Positions 1 to 9,121 of a DNA stretch of 64,000 nt are shown here, piece by piece; the first letter of the stretch is position 1, and each line of letters starts with the position of its first letter. A program made the position numbers and the translations under genes. The notes beneath the pieces were generated by a model, which saw only the letters and a program-made list of their open reading frames with translations, did not search any database and was not told the DNA's origin. The stretch is from Mesorhizobium carmichaelinearum (GTDB taxonomy: Bacteria > Pseudomonadota > Alphaproteobacteria > Rhizobiales > Rhizobiaceae). Location of the stretch: positions 1 through 64,000 of the forward strand of contig NZ_FZQR01000005.1 in assembly GCF_900199455.1 (NCBI RefSeq), in the 5' to 3' direction.

Positions 1-127
1 ACCGACTTCATCCCCACACCATCAGCTCGCCACGACGAGCTGATGGTCGCAAATCAAAGCATCAGGGGGGTCAAAATTGGACGCCGATTCCCCAGCTTAT
101 GGGGTCAATTTTGCACGCCGATTCACA
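1..127. mobile_element. Remnant end of an IS21-family-like insertion sequence
   Basis: Two 24-bp direct repeats at 67-90 and 101-124 share the pattern GGGGTCAA-A/T-TTTG-N-ACGCCGATTC and differ at only a few positions. Repeated blocks of this type are characteristic of the termini of IS21-family elements in rhizobia. The likely last base of the element is near 127, where the sequence reads ATTCACA and ends in the family's usual CA. A perfect 11-bp inverted repeat (19-29 with 36-46, loop of 6) sits just inside and could be the 3' hairpin of the lost istAB genes. No transposase gene is visible in the window; it would lie to the left. Confidence 0.6.
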
Positions 128-814
128 GCATCCTCGTTTCTCGTGCTTTTCTCAAGTTCCGTGATCCGGCGGACTTTCTTGGCGATAGTCGTGAACGTGA
201 TTGCCCTATTCGGATCCTATAGTATGACGGGTTGGATGCCGACCTTCTTCGTCAAGCAAGGAATGAGCGTCACTCACTCGCTCGGCTTTAACGCCGCAAT
301 GATGGCTGGGTTTCCCATCGGAACGCTGGTTTGCGTTTTTATCTCCGATCGCCTGGGCCGTCGCTGGGGGATCGTCGTCTTTGGCGTAATCTGCGCCGCC
401 TTGGGGGCCATTTATCCGTTCTTGTCATCGTCGTCGGCAATTGTCATCTGTGGCTTTCTCCTTACCGCTGGCGTGGCGGCCTTCCTGACCCTGGCCTTGG
501 GAGGAACACCTGAGCTCTTCCCAACTGAGTATCGTTTCCGTGGCGCCGGTTTGGCTCAGATGGTGGGTCGTGCTGGGTTGATTGTCTCCCCGTTCATTAT
601 TCTCACCTTATTTGATAAGTTCGGGATTGGCGGTGTGGTGGGTGCCCTGTCGGGGCTATACCTATTGGTGGGTCTTCTTTTTGCTGTCGCGGGGATCGAG
701 ACCAACCAGCGATCTCTCGAGGCTTTGGAGCCCGAGGCGACGCTAGAGGCGGCCTCACGAGGGATGGCTCATCCCGGACGCCGAGCTTCGCCCTCAAGCT
801 CGCGGATAATATGA
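77..814 (+). pseudogene. MFS transporter, C-terminal half only, truncated by the IS end
   Basis: The open frame begins at a TTG inside the IS end, and its first 17 or so residues are translated IS sequence, so this is not a native start. From residue 19 it reads as the second half of a 12-helix major facilitator: six hydrophobic segments, a DRLGRRW loop between helices 8 and 9, and an ELFPTEYRFRGAG loop before helix 11. The last 30 residues are polar and degenerate. The N-terminal six helices are missing, so it is very unlikely to transport anything. The loops resemble metabolite:proton symporters (aromatic acid or sugar type); the substrate cannot be told. Confidence 0.75.
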
Positions 815-893
815 CTCAAGGCCGATTGCGGCACACCGACTTTGGAGGCGGCTCGCGTGAAACCGCGCTCCCGCGCGACCGCTACAATTCAAT
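780..893 (-). pseudogene. Fossil of a LysR-type regulator (helix-turn-helix only)
   Basis: Reading the minus strand from about 893 gives a continuous run with the LysR N-terminal signature: RERGFTRAASKVGVPQSALS followed by HIIRELE. The frame then shifts by one base near 785 and continues as KLGVR in another frame. No start codon or effector domain remains. It overlaps the degenerate tail of the MFS remnant on the other strand. I take it as a decayed regulator of the neighbouring redox genes; the identity of the fold is clear but nothing functional is left. Confidence 0.65.
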
Positions 894-1054
894 AGCCCGC
901 ACTGTTCCTATGTTCTACCCATGGTGATCAAGGAGCCGCGCCGGATTTCCGAAGATCCTCAGCAAGACGGAGAAACCAAGCAGGCCGACCGATCAGGAAA
1001 GTCGTGCTGAACATCTGTGCCGGCCTGAGGAAGGCCCATCGATCGGAGACTCAA

Positions 1055-2211
1055 ATGGTACGACCTAAGACGTCCCTGGCTAAGACACTCCTTGCATCGG
1101 CGGCAGTGGCAGTCGCCTTTTTCGCCAATGCTGCGGCCCATGCAGAGAGTATCAATGCCGGCGGGCGTGTTGCGACATCCTCGCAGCCCTTCCGCACGCA
1201 GAGCGTCGCCGAGTTCGATACGCCGTGGGCGATCGCCTTTCTCCCAGATGGCAGGATGCTCATTACCGAGAAGCCAGGTCACATCTTGCTTGTGACCCAG
1301 AGCGGCCAGAAGACGCCGGTGGCCAATGTGCCCGACGTGCTTGCCTCTGGTCAGAACGGCCTTCTCGACATTGCCGTCGCACCAGATTTCGAGACGAGTT
1401 CGCACATCTACTTCACTTATGTCGAACCAGGTGACGGCGGCCGCCTTGTGCTGTCGAGGGCGACGCTGTCCGCATCAGCAAGCGGCGCGACCCTGATGGA
1501 TCGCACCGCGATCTGGCGGCAGACGCCAGCCGGTGGTGGTGGCCAACCCGGTGGCATCATTGCCTTCGATCCGGCGGGAAACCATTTGTTCCTGACGGTT
1601 GGGGACAGGATGCAGCCTACCAGCGCGCAGGACCCTGACCAGGCGCGCAGCAAGCTGTTGCGGCTGAACCTCGACGGCTCCACCCCGACAGACAACCCGC
1701 GTGCGACTGAGGGCGGCGTTCGGGCGCAAACCTGGACGATCAGCCACCGCAACCCTTATGGCCTCGCCTTCGCGCCGGACGGCCGGCTCTGGCTCGACGA
1801 GATGGGCCCGCGCGGTGGCGACGAATTCAACCTGATCGAGCCGGATCTCAACTATGGCTGGCCCGTCGTTTCCAACGGCGACAATTACAGTGGCACGTCG
1901 ATTCCGCGTCACGCCACACGGCCGGAATTGCGGCGCCGGCCGTCTATTGGACGCCGGTGATCGCGCCGGCCGGACTCGCCTTTTACGAAGGCGCCCTGTT
2001 CCCGCAGTGGCGCGGATCGGCGCTGATAGGCGGCCTGCGCGTCCAGTCCCTGGTGCGCGTTGGGTTTCACGCTGGTGGACAGCCCGATGAGGTCGAACGC
2101 TGGGATATGGGCGCGCGTATCCGTGACGTTGCGGTAGCGCCTGACGGAGCGGTCTGGGTAATCGAGGACAGTTCGCACGGAGGTCTGGTTCGGCTGACGC
2201 CTGCGAGGTGA
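1055..2211 (+). pseudogene. PQQ-dependent sugar (glucose/sorbosone) dehydrogenase, frameshifted
   Basis: The first frame (1055 to about 1928) starts at an ATG with GGAG six bases upstream and carries a signal peptide (KTSLAKTLLASAAVAVAFFA, cleavage near AHA-ES). It follows the soluble sugar dehydrogenase beta-propeller: PWAIAFLPDGRMLITEK, GQNGLLDIAVAPDF, then RNPYGLAFAPDGRLW and MGPRGGDEFNLIEP-NYGWP. Near 1925-1930 (GGAATTGCGG) one base, probably a T, is missing, and the family sequence resumes in another frame as AGLAFYEGALFPQWRGSALI and runs to 2211. With the base restored, the protein would be about 385 residues, close to family length. Either a real periplasmic pseudogene or a sequencing error. 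Confidence 0.75.
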
Positions 2212-2267
2212 CTTCCAGAGCTGGCCCACGGACGTGCATGGAAATTGTTGTCGAGCCGCCGGGTCAC

Positions 2268-2918
2268 TCAATAGGCTGCGGTGAAGCGACGCCGGATGAA
2301 CTGGCCCCTGTCGAGTTCGTCGAGAATGGCCACCGCCAAATCCGCCTCCGAAATCCAGCTCTCGCCATTGGCATCGCGAAGCAACTGGTCTTCGCCCAGC
2401 CGGAACTGGCCCGTGCGATCGCCGGCCTTGATGGTGAGCGGCGGCGACACATAGGTCCAGTCCAGGTCGTATTCGCCGCGCTTCAGGCCGCGCAGGATTT
2501 CGCGATTGCGCAGCGTGTGGGCCTTGTAGTCACCCGGATAGAAATCGCTGTCCACCACGTCGACGCCGGGGCTGGCCTCGAGGCTTCCCACGCCGCCCAC
2601 GAGAATGATGCGCTTGACGCCCGCGCGTTGCACCCCCTCGAACAGCGCTTCATGCGCCCTGCGGATCAGTTCGGCGGCCTCCTCAGCCGAATAGTTGCGC
2701 AGTCCGGGGCTATAGGCGCTGATCACCGCGTCATGGCCGCTGGCGATCCGGGCCACATCGTCCGCATTGGAAATGTCGGCCGTATGGGCGGTCAGATTCG
2801 GCTCGGCATCAAGCTTTGTGGCGCGGGTCACCGCCGTGACCCGGTGGCCGCGCGACAGTGCCTCCTTGCGGATATTGCTGCCGATGTTTCCGGAGGCGCC
2901 GAAGACGACGATGGACAT
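2268..2918 (-). CDS. NAD(P)-binding Rossmann-fold protein, NADH-flavin reductase/NmrA-like
   Basis: 216 residues in the atypical short-chain dehydrogenase group (COG2910/NAD(P)H-binding). The dinucleotide motif GASGNIG is at residues 7-13, followed by the usual RGHRVTAVTR strand. A conserved mid-part reads VKRIILVGGVGSLE, and the C-terminus has SEADLAVAILDEL, typical of this family. The start at 2918 is chosen because the fold begins two residues later; the frame is open for 44 further codons upstream without homology. Probably a cytoplasmic oxidoreductase or redox sensor; the substrate is unknown. It stands alone, convergent with the disrupted sugar dehydrogenase. Confidence 0.8.
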   Translation of the reverse strand: MSIVVFGASGNIGSNIRKEALSRGHRVTAVTRATKLDAEPNLTAHTADISNADDVARIASGHDAVISAYSPGLRNYSAEEAAELIRRAHEALFEGVQRAGVKRIILVGGVGSLEASPGVDVVDSDFYPGDYKAHTLRNREILRGLKRGEYDLDWTYVSPPLTIKAGDRTGQFRLGEDQLLRDANGESWISEADLAVAILDELDRGQFIRRRFTAAY

Positions 2919-3291
2919 GGATGCTTCCCTTTCGATCAATGACTTATTCGGCCGCGACGGTCGTGAGCGCCGAGCCGGCGGCGACATTGCGCGCATTGCA
3001 CTGAGCGAGCACCGGACCGCCTCGTGGCCATGCTCGCGCATCAGAAGCACAAATTTGCTTTTTCCGGTGACTGACGAGCCCCATTTGACGCAATTCTTAG
3101 TTTGGATTCATATGAATTTCCGCGGAAACGGCTATCCAGGTGAGGGCAAAATTCAACGTCGTTACCGTCGTACGAAGGCAAGAACACTGTCGTCCAGTTT
3201 TCTGTGTTGTCGCCTGCATCATCGGTGACCAAGCCTGCGCGATGCGGCGATCATCGCCACTGGGGCTTCTTCATATTCATGCCTGTTCCAG
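2919..3291. other. Intergenic stretch without a recognisable gene
   Basis: About 370 bases between the NAD(P)-binding gene and the end of the LysR gene. I see only a perfect 12-bp palindrome, TTTCCGCGGAAA, at 3117-3128 and no supported coding frame. The first part must hold the promoter of the leftward NAD(P)-binding gene. Confidence 0.5.
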
Positions 3292-4293
3292 TCAGCCGTC
3301 GGCCCTGTAACACTGGGATCCGAATAGCTGTATTTCATCCACGAGGGCCCGGCTGGGTCCTTCGATTGTCGAGCCTTCCCGAAAGAAGATCGCGATGCTG
3401 CGCGAGAATTCGGGCATTGTGATGGGTAGGACGGTCAGTCTTCCGTCGGCGATTTCAGTCTGCACCGCGTGCCTTGGAAGCAGACCCAAGTGATCGCTGC
3501 AACTCATGAGCGTCTTCATCAGGGCAATGGAAACGCATATTGTGACGCCGCCGACCAGGCTGATGCCAGCGGATTCAAAAATATTCTCGAACCTCACGTC
3601 GAACGGCCCCGAGGGCAGAGATGCCCAAGGGTAATTCACCAGCGATGACGGAGTCAGTTCGCGCTCGGTGAACAGCGGGTGGCCGGGGCGCGCGACGACG
3701 CATAGCCGGTCGCGGAAGAGAACCCGCTGGCGCAGCCCGCCGGAGAACTGGTGGCGTTCCGTGAACCCGAGGACGAAGTCGTGTTCGCGGCAAAGCAGCC
3801 CATTCATCAGGTCGAACTGCGTCGCGTCGGCGACGTGAAGTTCGGTGTCGGGAAACCCAGAACGCCACCGGGCAATCGCGGAGGGCACGACATTGCTCGT
3901 CAGGCTCATGAGACACCCCAGCCGGATCGGGGATTTTTCGTGGACGACCTCGCTGTGCAGGTTGCGGTCCGCCAGAAATAGTTCGTCGCGGATTCTGCGG
4001 GCATGCGAATACAGCAAATCGCCCTGCGGCGTGGTGGCTACACCCTGCGAGCCCCGTTCCATAATCTTTACCCCCAGCATGGCTTCCAGCCGGTTCATGG
4101 AGATGGAAAGGGCGGGCTGTTTGACACCAAGGATCTTCGCTGCCTTGGTGAAGCTTCCTTGGTCGATCACCGTCGCGTAATAAATCAGCTTCTTGGGATC
4201 GATGTCGCGCGTACGCAGCCGCACGTCATCGCTCAGCTCAGCAGCGTCTGTTGCGTAGCGACGGCCGTGCGACATCCGGTGAGGTTCTGTCAT
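3292..4293 (-). CDS. LysR-type transcriptional regulator
   Basis: 333 residues. The N-terminal winged helix-turn-helix lies at about residues 34-92 (LIYYATVIDQGSFTKAAKIL, then VKQPALSISMNRLEAMLG), preceded by an unusually long 30-residue leader, so the true start may be an internal codon nearer residue 30. The C-terminal two-lobe inducer-binding domain follows (SPIRLGCLMSLTSNVVPSAI onwards). It lies downstream, on the same strand, of the cupin, hydrolase and reductase genes and is the most likely local regulator of that set. The effector cannot be predicted. Confidence 0.88.
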   Translation of the reverse strand: MTEPHRMSHGRRYATDAAELSDDVRLRTRDIDPKKLIYYATVIDQGSFTKAAKILGVKQPALSISMNRLEAMLGVKIMERGSQGVATTPQGDLLYSHARRIRDELFLADRNLHSEVVHEKSPIRLGCLMSLTSNVVPSAIARWRSGFPDTELHVADATQFDLMNGLLCREHDFVLGFTERHQFSGGLRQRVLFRDRLCVVARPGHPLFTERELTPSSLVNYPWASLPSGPFDVRFENIFESAGISLVGGVTICVSIALMKTLMSCSDHLGLLPRHAVQTEIADGRLTVLPITMPEFSRSIAIFFREGSTIEGPSRALVDEIQLFGSQCYRADG

Positions 4294-4574
4294 GGCGCGC
4301 GCCGCAGGCGATCTCGTTCGAAGGCGCTAAGGCCCCGACGCTTTTTGACACGCATTTACTTACCAGCCTCGATCAATCCGTCAGTCTACATAGGCAAGGC
4401 CAACGCGGTCAATCAACAGGGGAAACCAACACCCCGAAGCGCCGTTCCGCCTGGGGCAGCGGCGCGCCAGGTAACGACTTTAGACGCGCTTCGCGCAAAC
4501 CCCGATCAAGCATCAGATTGCAAGTTGTATTCCTCGCTCAAGCTGGTTGCTGGCCTGCGCCCAAGGCGCCCTGG

Positions 4575-4970
4575 TCAGCGCCTGTATTCTTGGTCCGTAA
4601 CGTGTTCCATCCAGTCAACTTGCTTTCCGTCGACCGCCTCCTGGATGGCGATATGGGTCATGGCTATGCTCGGACTAGCACCATGCCAGTGTTTTTCACC
4701 CGGTTCGAACCAAACCGTATCACCAGGACGAATTTGTTCGATCGGCCCTCCTTCACGCTGTACCAGCCCAAGGCCGGCCGTCACGATGAGAGCCTGCCCA
4801 GCAGGATGGGTGTGCCACGCGGTCCGCGCTCCTGGCTCGAACGTCACAGCATTGCCAGCCGCACTGCCAGGAGCAGTCGAACTATAGAGCGGGTCGATAC
4901 GCACCGTGCCAGTGAACCAGTCACTAGGACCTTTTACAGACGCCTGTGTACCTGCGTTTCTTATGATCAT
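4575..4970 (-). CDS. Cupin protein resembling Mn-dependent (R)-hydroxynitrile lyase
   Basis: 131 residues, a single cupin domain. Metal ligands are visible: WHTHPAGQ (residues 52-59; two His, then Gln) and the late His in EKHWHGA (about residues 92-98). The start ([26 protein letters not shown]), the centre and the end ([18 protein letters not shown]) match, from memory, the small bacterial cupin hydroxynitrile lyases such as the Granulicella tundricola enzyme in length and nearly word for word. The native role of that family is uncertain; it may really be a quinol- or carboxymuconolactone-related cupin. It starts 60 bases after the hydrolase stop on the same strand, suggesting co-transcription. 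Confidence 0.82.
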   Translation of the reverse strand: MIIRNAGTQASVKGPSDWFTGTVRIDPLYSSTAPGSAAGNAVTFEPGARTAWHTHPAGQALIVTAGLGLVQREGGPIEQIRPGDTVWFEPGEKHWHGASPSIAMTHIAIQEAVDGKQVDWMEHVTDQEYRR

Positions 4971-5030
4971 CTTTAGTCCGTCGATTTTTGAAGTGGCACT
5001 GGTGCGTAAACACCGGCGCCACTTTCAGGT

Positions 5031-6131
5031 TTATGCGGTCAGGTGTTGTTCGAAGAAGGACTGCAGTTTGTCGAACGGGATCACGTCCACCTTATCGTAC
5101 AGATCGGTGTGGCTGGCGCCCGGTATGATCACGAGCTCTTTCGGCTCCGCCGCAGCCGCATACGCAGTCTCGCTGAAGTAGCGCGAGTGGGCTTTCTCGC
5201 CATGGATCAACAGAACGGGGCGCGGCGAGATTTCCGCGATGTAGGTCAGGATAGGCATGTTCATGAACGACAGCGGCGTGGTCTGAGCCCACGAGTTGCC
5301 TGAGTTGACTGCGCGCTTGTGATATCCACGCGGCGTCATGTAATAGTCGTGATAGTCAACAAGGAACTGCGCTTCACCCCCTTTCAGCACGTTGGAGGGC
5401 GGACCGTACGCGGTGGTTCCTTTTTCCGCATCCTGCCAACGCTGCTGGCTCAGTTGCTCAAGCGTTTGTGTGCGTTGTTCGAGGGTCACGCTGTCGTTGT
5501 AGCCCCGGGACATGAGCCGGGTCATGTCATACATGGTGCTGGCCACGACGGCCTTCACGCGCTTGTCGACCGCGACGGCATTCAATGCCATGCCGCCCCA
5601 ACCGCAAACGCCGATGATGCCAATCCGTTCGCGGTCCACAGACGGGCTCAGCCCGAGGAAGTCCACCACTGCACTGAAGTCCTCAGTGTTGATATCCGGA
5701 GAGGCAATGTTGCGGGGCTCGCCGCCACTTTCGCCGGTATAGGACGGATCGAAGGCGAGCGTAACAAAGCCGCGTTCGGCCATGGTCTGAGCGTAAAGTC
5801 CCGACGACTGTTCTTTAACCGCCCCGAATGGACCGCCAACGGCAATGGCGGCTAGGCGCTCGCCCGAACGGCCCTTCGGCGAATAGAGGTCGCCCGCTAG
5901 CGTAATGCCGTACCGGTTCGTGAAGGAGACCTTCTGATGATCGACGGTCTCGCTTTTTGGGAAAACTTTGTCCCAAACTCCACTCGACTGGGCGAAAGCC
6001 GGCGTATCGGCCAAGGAGCCGAGGCTCATTGCTGCAATGCCGACGCCGGTCATCTTCAGAAGATTGCGCCGATTTCCATCGACGACGCTCTGATTGTCCA
6101 CGGTGTGGCCATTTCCGAGTTGTGTTTGCAT
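5031..6131 (-). CDS. Exported alpha/beta hydrolase, dienelactone-hydrolase-like
   Basis: 366 residues. The start at 6131 is supported by AGGAG upstream; the longer open frame to 6656 has no homology. The N-terminus carries a twin-arginine signal (NRRNLLKMTGVGIAAM, then AFA-QS near residue 48), so a folded periplasmic enzyme is likely. The nucleophile elbow is GVCGWGG, a cysteine instead of serine as in dienelactone hydrolases. The acid is probably in LIHGEKAHSRYF and the base in GASHTDLYD. COG1073-type hydrolases have this layout. The substrate is unknown. It sits between the cupin and the VanB-like reductase on the same strand. Confidence 0.82.
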   Translation of the reverse strand: MQTQLGNGHTVDNQSVVDGNRRNLLKMTGVGIAAMSLGSLADTPAFAQSSGVWDKVFPKSETVDHQKVSFTNRYGITLAGDLYSPKGRSGERLAAIAVGGPFGAVKEQSSGLYAQTMAERGFVTLAFDPSYTGESGGEPRNIASPDINTEDFSAVVDFLGLSPSVDRERIGIIGVCGWGGMALNAVAVDKRVKAVVASTMYDMTRLMSRGYNDSVTLEQRTQTLEQLSQQRWQDAEKGTTAYGPPSNVLKGGEAQFLVDYHDYYMTPRGYHKRAVNSGNSWAQTTPLSFMNMPILTYIAEISPRPVLLIHGEKAHSRYFSETAYAAAAEPKELVIIPGASHTDLYDKVDVIPFDKLQSFFEQHLTA

Positions 6132-6520
6132 AAGAGGCTCCTTTTCTAGTCGATGACGCAGGGGTGGGCGTTCACGACATAGGTAGGTCTCTCCGTGCCT
6201 TTGATTAGGCGTTGGAATTAGGATGGACTTATCCAAGTGTGATATAAATCCAACGACCAAGCACTGGGGAGGTCCTACCATAAGCTGGGCGGTCGGCGAG
6301 GAGCGATGCATACCGGGGAGTCTTCTTTCGCCGCGGACCTCGGCATTTCCGGGTGACAGGACAGGCGATTCGGTCTCCGGCGCTTTTGCCGTGCTTACGA
6401 GCCGTTTGTCGCCGGCGCCCCCCGCAGGATTGACAGGCGCTCGGTCACTAGCGGCTTTTCGGCCGTCCTGATTGTTTCCGGGGCACGATCGTACCCCGGG
6501 GTCATCTTCCTTTATGAGCG
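6132..6520. promoter_or_regulatory. Intergenic region before the hydrolase gene, with two dyads
   Basis: About 390 bases without a supported gene. An inverted repeat TTGGA (6212-6216) with TCCAA (6232-6236) lies 80 to 105 bases upstream of the hydrolase start and has the arm style of a LysR-type site. A stronger hairpin, CCGGGG (6478-6483) with CCCCGG (6494-6499) enclosing the palindrome ACGATCGT, lies 21 bases after the stop of the upstream reductase gene. It lacks a T-tract on the minus strand, so terminator function is only possible. Confidence 0.35.
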
Positions 6521-7465
6521 TTACAGATCGAGGGTCAGGACATCGGTCATCGAGCGCGAGCAGCAGATCATCATCACTTTGTTCTCGGCGCGCTTGCGCC
6601 GCGTCAGCACTCGATCGCGGTGGTCCGCAACTCCAGCGACGATCCTGGTGACGCATTCACCACACGTACCCTCCATGCACGAGAACGGCGCATCGACGCC
6701 AGCGGCAAGGACCGCCTGCAGAATGGTTTGTTCCGCCCCGACGTCGAGAGTAAGATCCGACCTGCGCAAATATACTTGGAACTGCCTGCCGGCGCTCGAC
6801 TGCTCGTTGGCGAAATATTCCACATGCACGGTGCTCGGGGCTCGCTCCCGACATTGCAACTCAAACGCAGCCAGCATCGGAGCAGGTCCGCAGCAGTAGA
6901 GATGCGCATCCTGGTCTGTTCGCGCGACGACCTCGGCCATGTCGAGCACTCCGCGCATTTCGTCGTCGTAGTGAAATCGCACGCGGTCGCCATAGGTCGA
7001 CAATTCGTCTCTGAAGGCGGCATGGGTGCGGCTTCGACTCGCATAAGCAAGCGTCCAGGGAGCCTTCTTCCCCTCAAGCGTGCGGATCATGGAGAGCATA
7101 GGTGTGATCCCAATTCCGCCAGCAACGAGGACCGTCGCCGCCGCATTGGCCGCCAGCGGAAAGTTGTTTCGGGGCAGGCTTACCGCCACCTGGCTGCCAA
7201 CCCGCCAGTTGTCGTGGATAAAGATAGACCCGCCGCGCCCCTTGTCATCTCGCGCAACGGCTATCGCATACTGCAGGCGGTCGTCCGGATTGTTGCAGAG
7301 CGAATAGCTGCGAACCAGGCCATTGTCCAAATGACAATCGATGTGGGCTCCAGCGGTGAAGAAGGGGAGTTCGCCGCCACTGGCGTCCCCTAAAGTGTAG
7401 GATCGGACGCCGAGCGCTTCCTCTTTAACACGCTCGATGGTCAGCAGCAGGACAGCCGGACTCAT
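6521..7465 (-). CDS. VanB-type oxidoreductase (FMN, NAD and plant-type 2Fe-2S)
   Basis: 314 residues with the three domains of phthalate-dioxygenase-reductase enzymes. First is a flavin barrel with RSYSLCN (about residues 52-58). Next is a nucleotide domain with VLVAGGIGITPMLSMI (about 112-127) and YCCGPAPML. Last is a C-terminal plant-type ferredoxin with CMEGTCGEC and a distal Cys in MMICCS. Such proteins pass electrons from NAD(P)H to a Rieske aromatic oxygenase, often an O-demethylase. It starts four bases after the stop of the FAD enzyme gene, so both are one transcript. No Rieske oxygenase is visible in the window, which leaves the partner unknown. Confidence 0.9.
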   Translation of the reverse strand: MSPAVLLLTIERVKEEALGVRSYTLGDASGGELPFFTAGAHIDCHLDNGLVRSYSLCNNPDDRLQYAIAVARDDKGRGGSIFIHDNWRVGSQVAVSLPRNNFPLAANAAATVLVAGGIGITPMLSMIRTLEGKKAPWTLAYASRSRTHAAFRDELSTYGDRVRFHYDDEMRGVLDMAEVVARTDQDAHLYCCGPAPMLAAFELQCRERAPSTVHVEYFANEQSSAGRQFQVYLRRSDLTLDVGAEQTILQAVLAAGVDAPFSCMEGTCGECVTRIVAGVADHRDRVLTRRKRAENKVMMICCSRSMTDVLTLDL

Positions 7466-7469
7466 GATG

Positions 7470-8933
7470 TCACCCGACCTGATGACCGTCGGGTTGGCGA
7501 GCCGATGCCTGCTGCCCGATCTTGGGGGCAGGCCATTGCGGAGCCCCCGCGGCGGCGCCGAGCCTGTCCCAATTGTCGATCACCAATTGCTCGACTTCGG
7601 GGTCGACCATCCATTTGTTGTCGCCGACCAGATTGGCCATCTTTTCGCAATTGACGACGAAGTTCGGATCGATCGATCCCAGCGCCATTGCTCGTTCGTA
7701 GTAAGCGAGAGCAGCCTGGGACGGCGGCTGGATGCCAATGACCCCTTCGATGGCAGAGTCGCTCTGTGTCGACATCGCCCAGGCGAAATTTCCCGAGGCG
7801 ACGATCTTCTCCTGAACCAGCTTTGAAAACCCGGCGAGATCTTGTCCTAGCGCTAGCCAAGCCCCCAGCTCGGTACCAAGCTCCTTGGCCTCGAGTGCCG
7901 CGCAAGACATGCCTTGAGCATAGACTGGATTGAAAGCCGCGACGGCGTCGCCGACGACGACGAAGTTGTCAGGCATTCCCACCAATCTGTCATAGCGCCG
8001 CCACCTGTTGCCTGTCGACCGCGAGAAGGTGATTGGGCTCACCGGGAGCGATGACTTGATGAAGTCGGCGATAACAGGTGAGATGAGGGATTCAGCAAAG
8101 GCCAGGAAACCCGCCTCGTCACGGGGCGGAAAATCCCCCGAGTTACCGACGAGCGTGACCATGCATCTGTTCGCTTCAAGGGGAGACAGGATGCCACCGC
8201 GGGTCCTTTGCGCGTCGGAGCGGCGCAACTGCGGCCACATGATCGTGTTCAGCCAGTCATGCGGCCACTTGTCGGGATGCTTGAAAAATCGGCTGGCATA
8301 TGCCCATTTCGCGTCGACGACTTGCTCCTCGACCTTCCCGAACTCCAAGTTCTCAAGCCACTCGGGCGTGTTTGAGCTTCGGCCCGATGCGTCAACAATG
8401 AGATCTGCAGATATCTCCCTGACCTGATCGCTCTCACTGTCGGCCAGACTGGCGCCGACGATTTTGCGACCATCCGCGAGCAGTTCGTCGACCTGCACTC
8501 CTTGCTCGAGTGACACATTGGGAATGGCAAGGACGCGCCGGCGCACGTAAAGTTCGAGCGTCGCCCGCGACACGAGAAGCATCCGCAACTCCGATGGAAA
8601 GCGCGGCTGCCACCCATAGGAAACCAGCCTCCTGCGGTCATTGACGTGATCGATCACGCGCGCGCCGGTTGCGACAACCTCTCCGAGAATGCCCGGAAAG
8701 AACTCCTCGAACAATTGCTGGCCCCGCGTCAGCAACGCGTGCGAATGGGAGGCTTGAGGCACCCCGGCCCTTGGCACGGGAGCGTCAACGAACTGATCCC
8801 GCTCGAGGATCGTGACATGGTTACAGTGGTCCGATAGGACGCGGGCCGTGAGCAGACCGGCCATCCCGCCGCCAATGATGACGGCTGTGCTTAGCCTTTC
8901 AGGCATTTTCGTCCTCTTTGATTGTGAGTTCAA
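7470..8933 (-). CDS. FAD-dependent monooxygenase/oxidoreductase
   Basis: 487 residues. The FAD dinucleotide motif is IIGGGMAGLLTARVL near the N-terminus, and the second FAD motif is VVVGDAVAAFNPVYAQGMS near residue 330, as in class A flavin hydroxylases and geranylgeranyl-reductase-like proteins. The centre has LIVDASGRSS, the usual second strand. An alternative start nine codons in (8906, MPERLST) gives a more typical N-terminus. It is first in the operon with the VanB-like reductase. The substrate cannot be named; an electron supply from the next gene is conceivable but class A enzymes normally use NAD(P)H directly. Confidence 0.82.
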   Translation of the reverse strand: MNSQSKRTKMPERLSTAVIIGGGMAGLLTARVLSDHCNHVTILERDQFVDAPVPRAGVPQASHSHALLTRGQQLFEEFFPGILGEVVATGARVIDHVNDRRRLVSYGWQPRFPSELRMLLVSRATLELYVRRRVLAIPNVSLEQGVQVDELLADGRKIVGASLADSESDQVREISADLIVDASGRSSNTPEWLENLEFGKVEEQVVDAKWAYASRFFKHPDKWPHDWLNTIMWPQLRRSDAQRTRGGILSPLEANRCMVTLVGNSGDFPPRDEAGFLAFAESLISPVIADFIKSSLPVSPITFSRSTGNRWRRYDRLVGMPDNFVVVGDAVAAFNPVYAQGMSCAALEAKELGTELGAWLALGQDLAGFSKLVQEKIVASGNFAWAMSTQSDSAIEGVIGIQPPSQAALAYYERAMALGSIDPNFVVNCEKMANLVGDNKWMVDPEVEQLVIDNWDRLGAAAGAPQWPAPKIGQQASARQPDGHQVG

Positions 8934-9121
8934 AGCGTTGCGCCAAGGGGTGTCAGCGTCGCTTCATTGGGTCGAGCATCAGGCGGTAACCGCGCCCGCC
9001 CTGACGGTCACTGAATCCTCAAAGCCGTATCGCTACCGATTTGACTCGCGTGTAGCGCTCGCTGGCTTCGTATCCCATTTCCTGGCCCCGTGACCGCACA
9101 GTCGAGTGGCTTCATGCGCGA

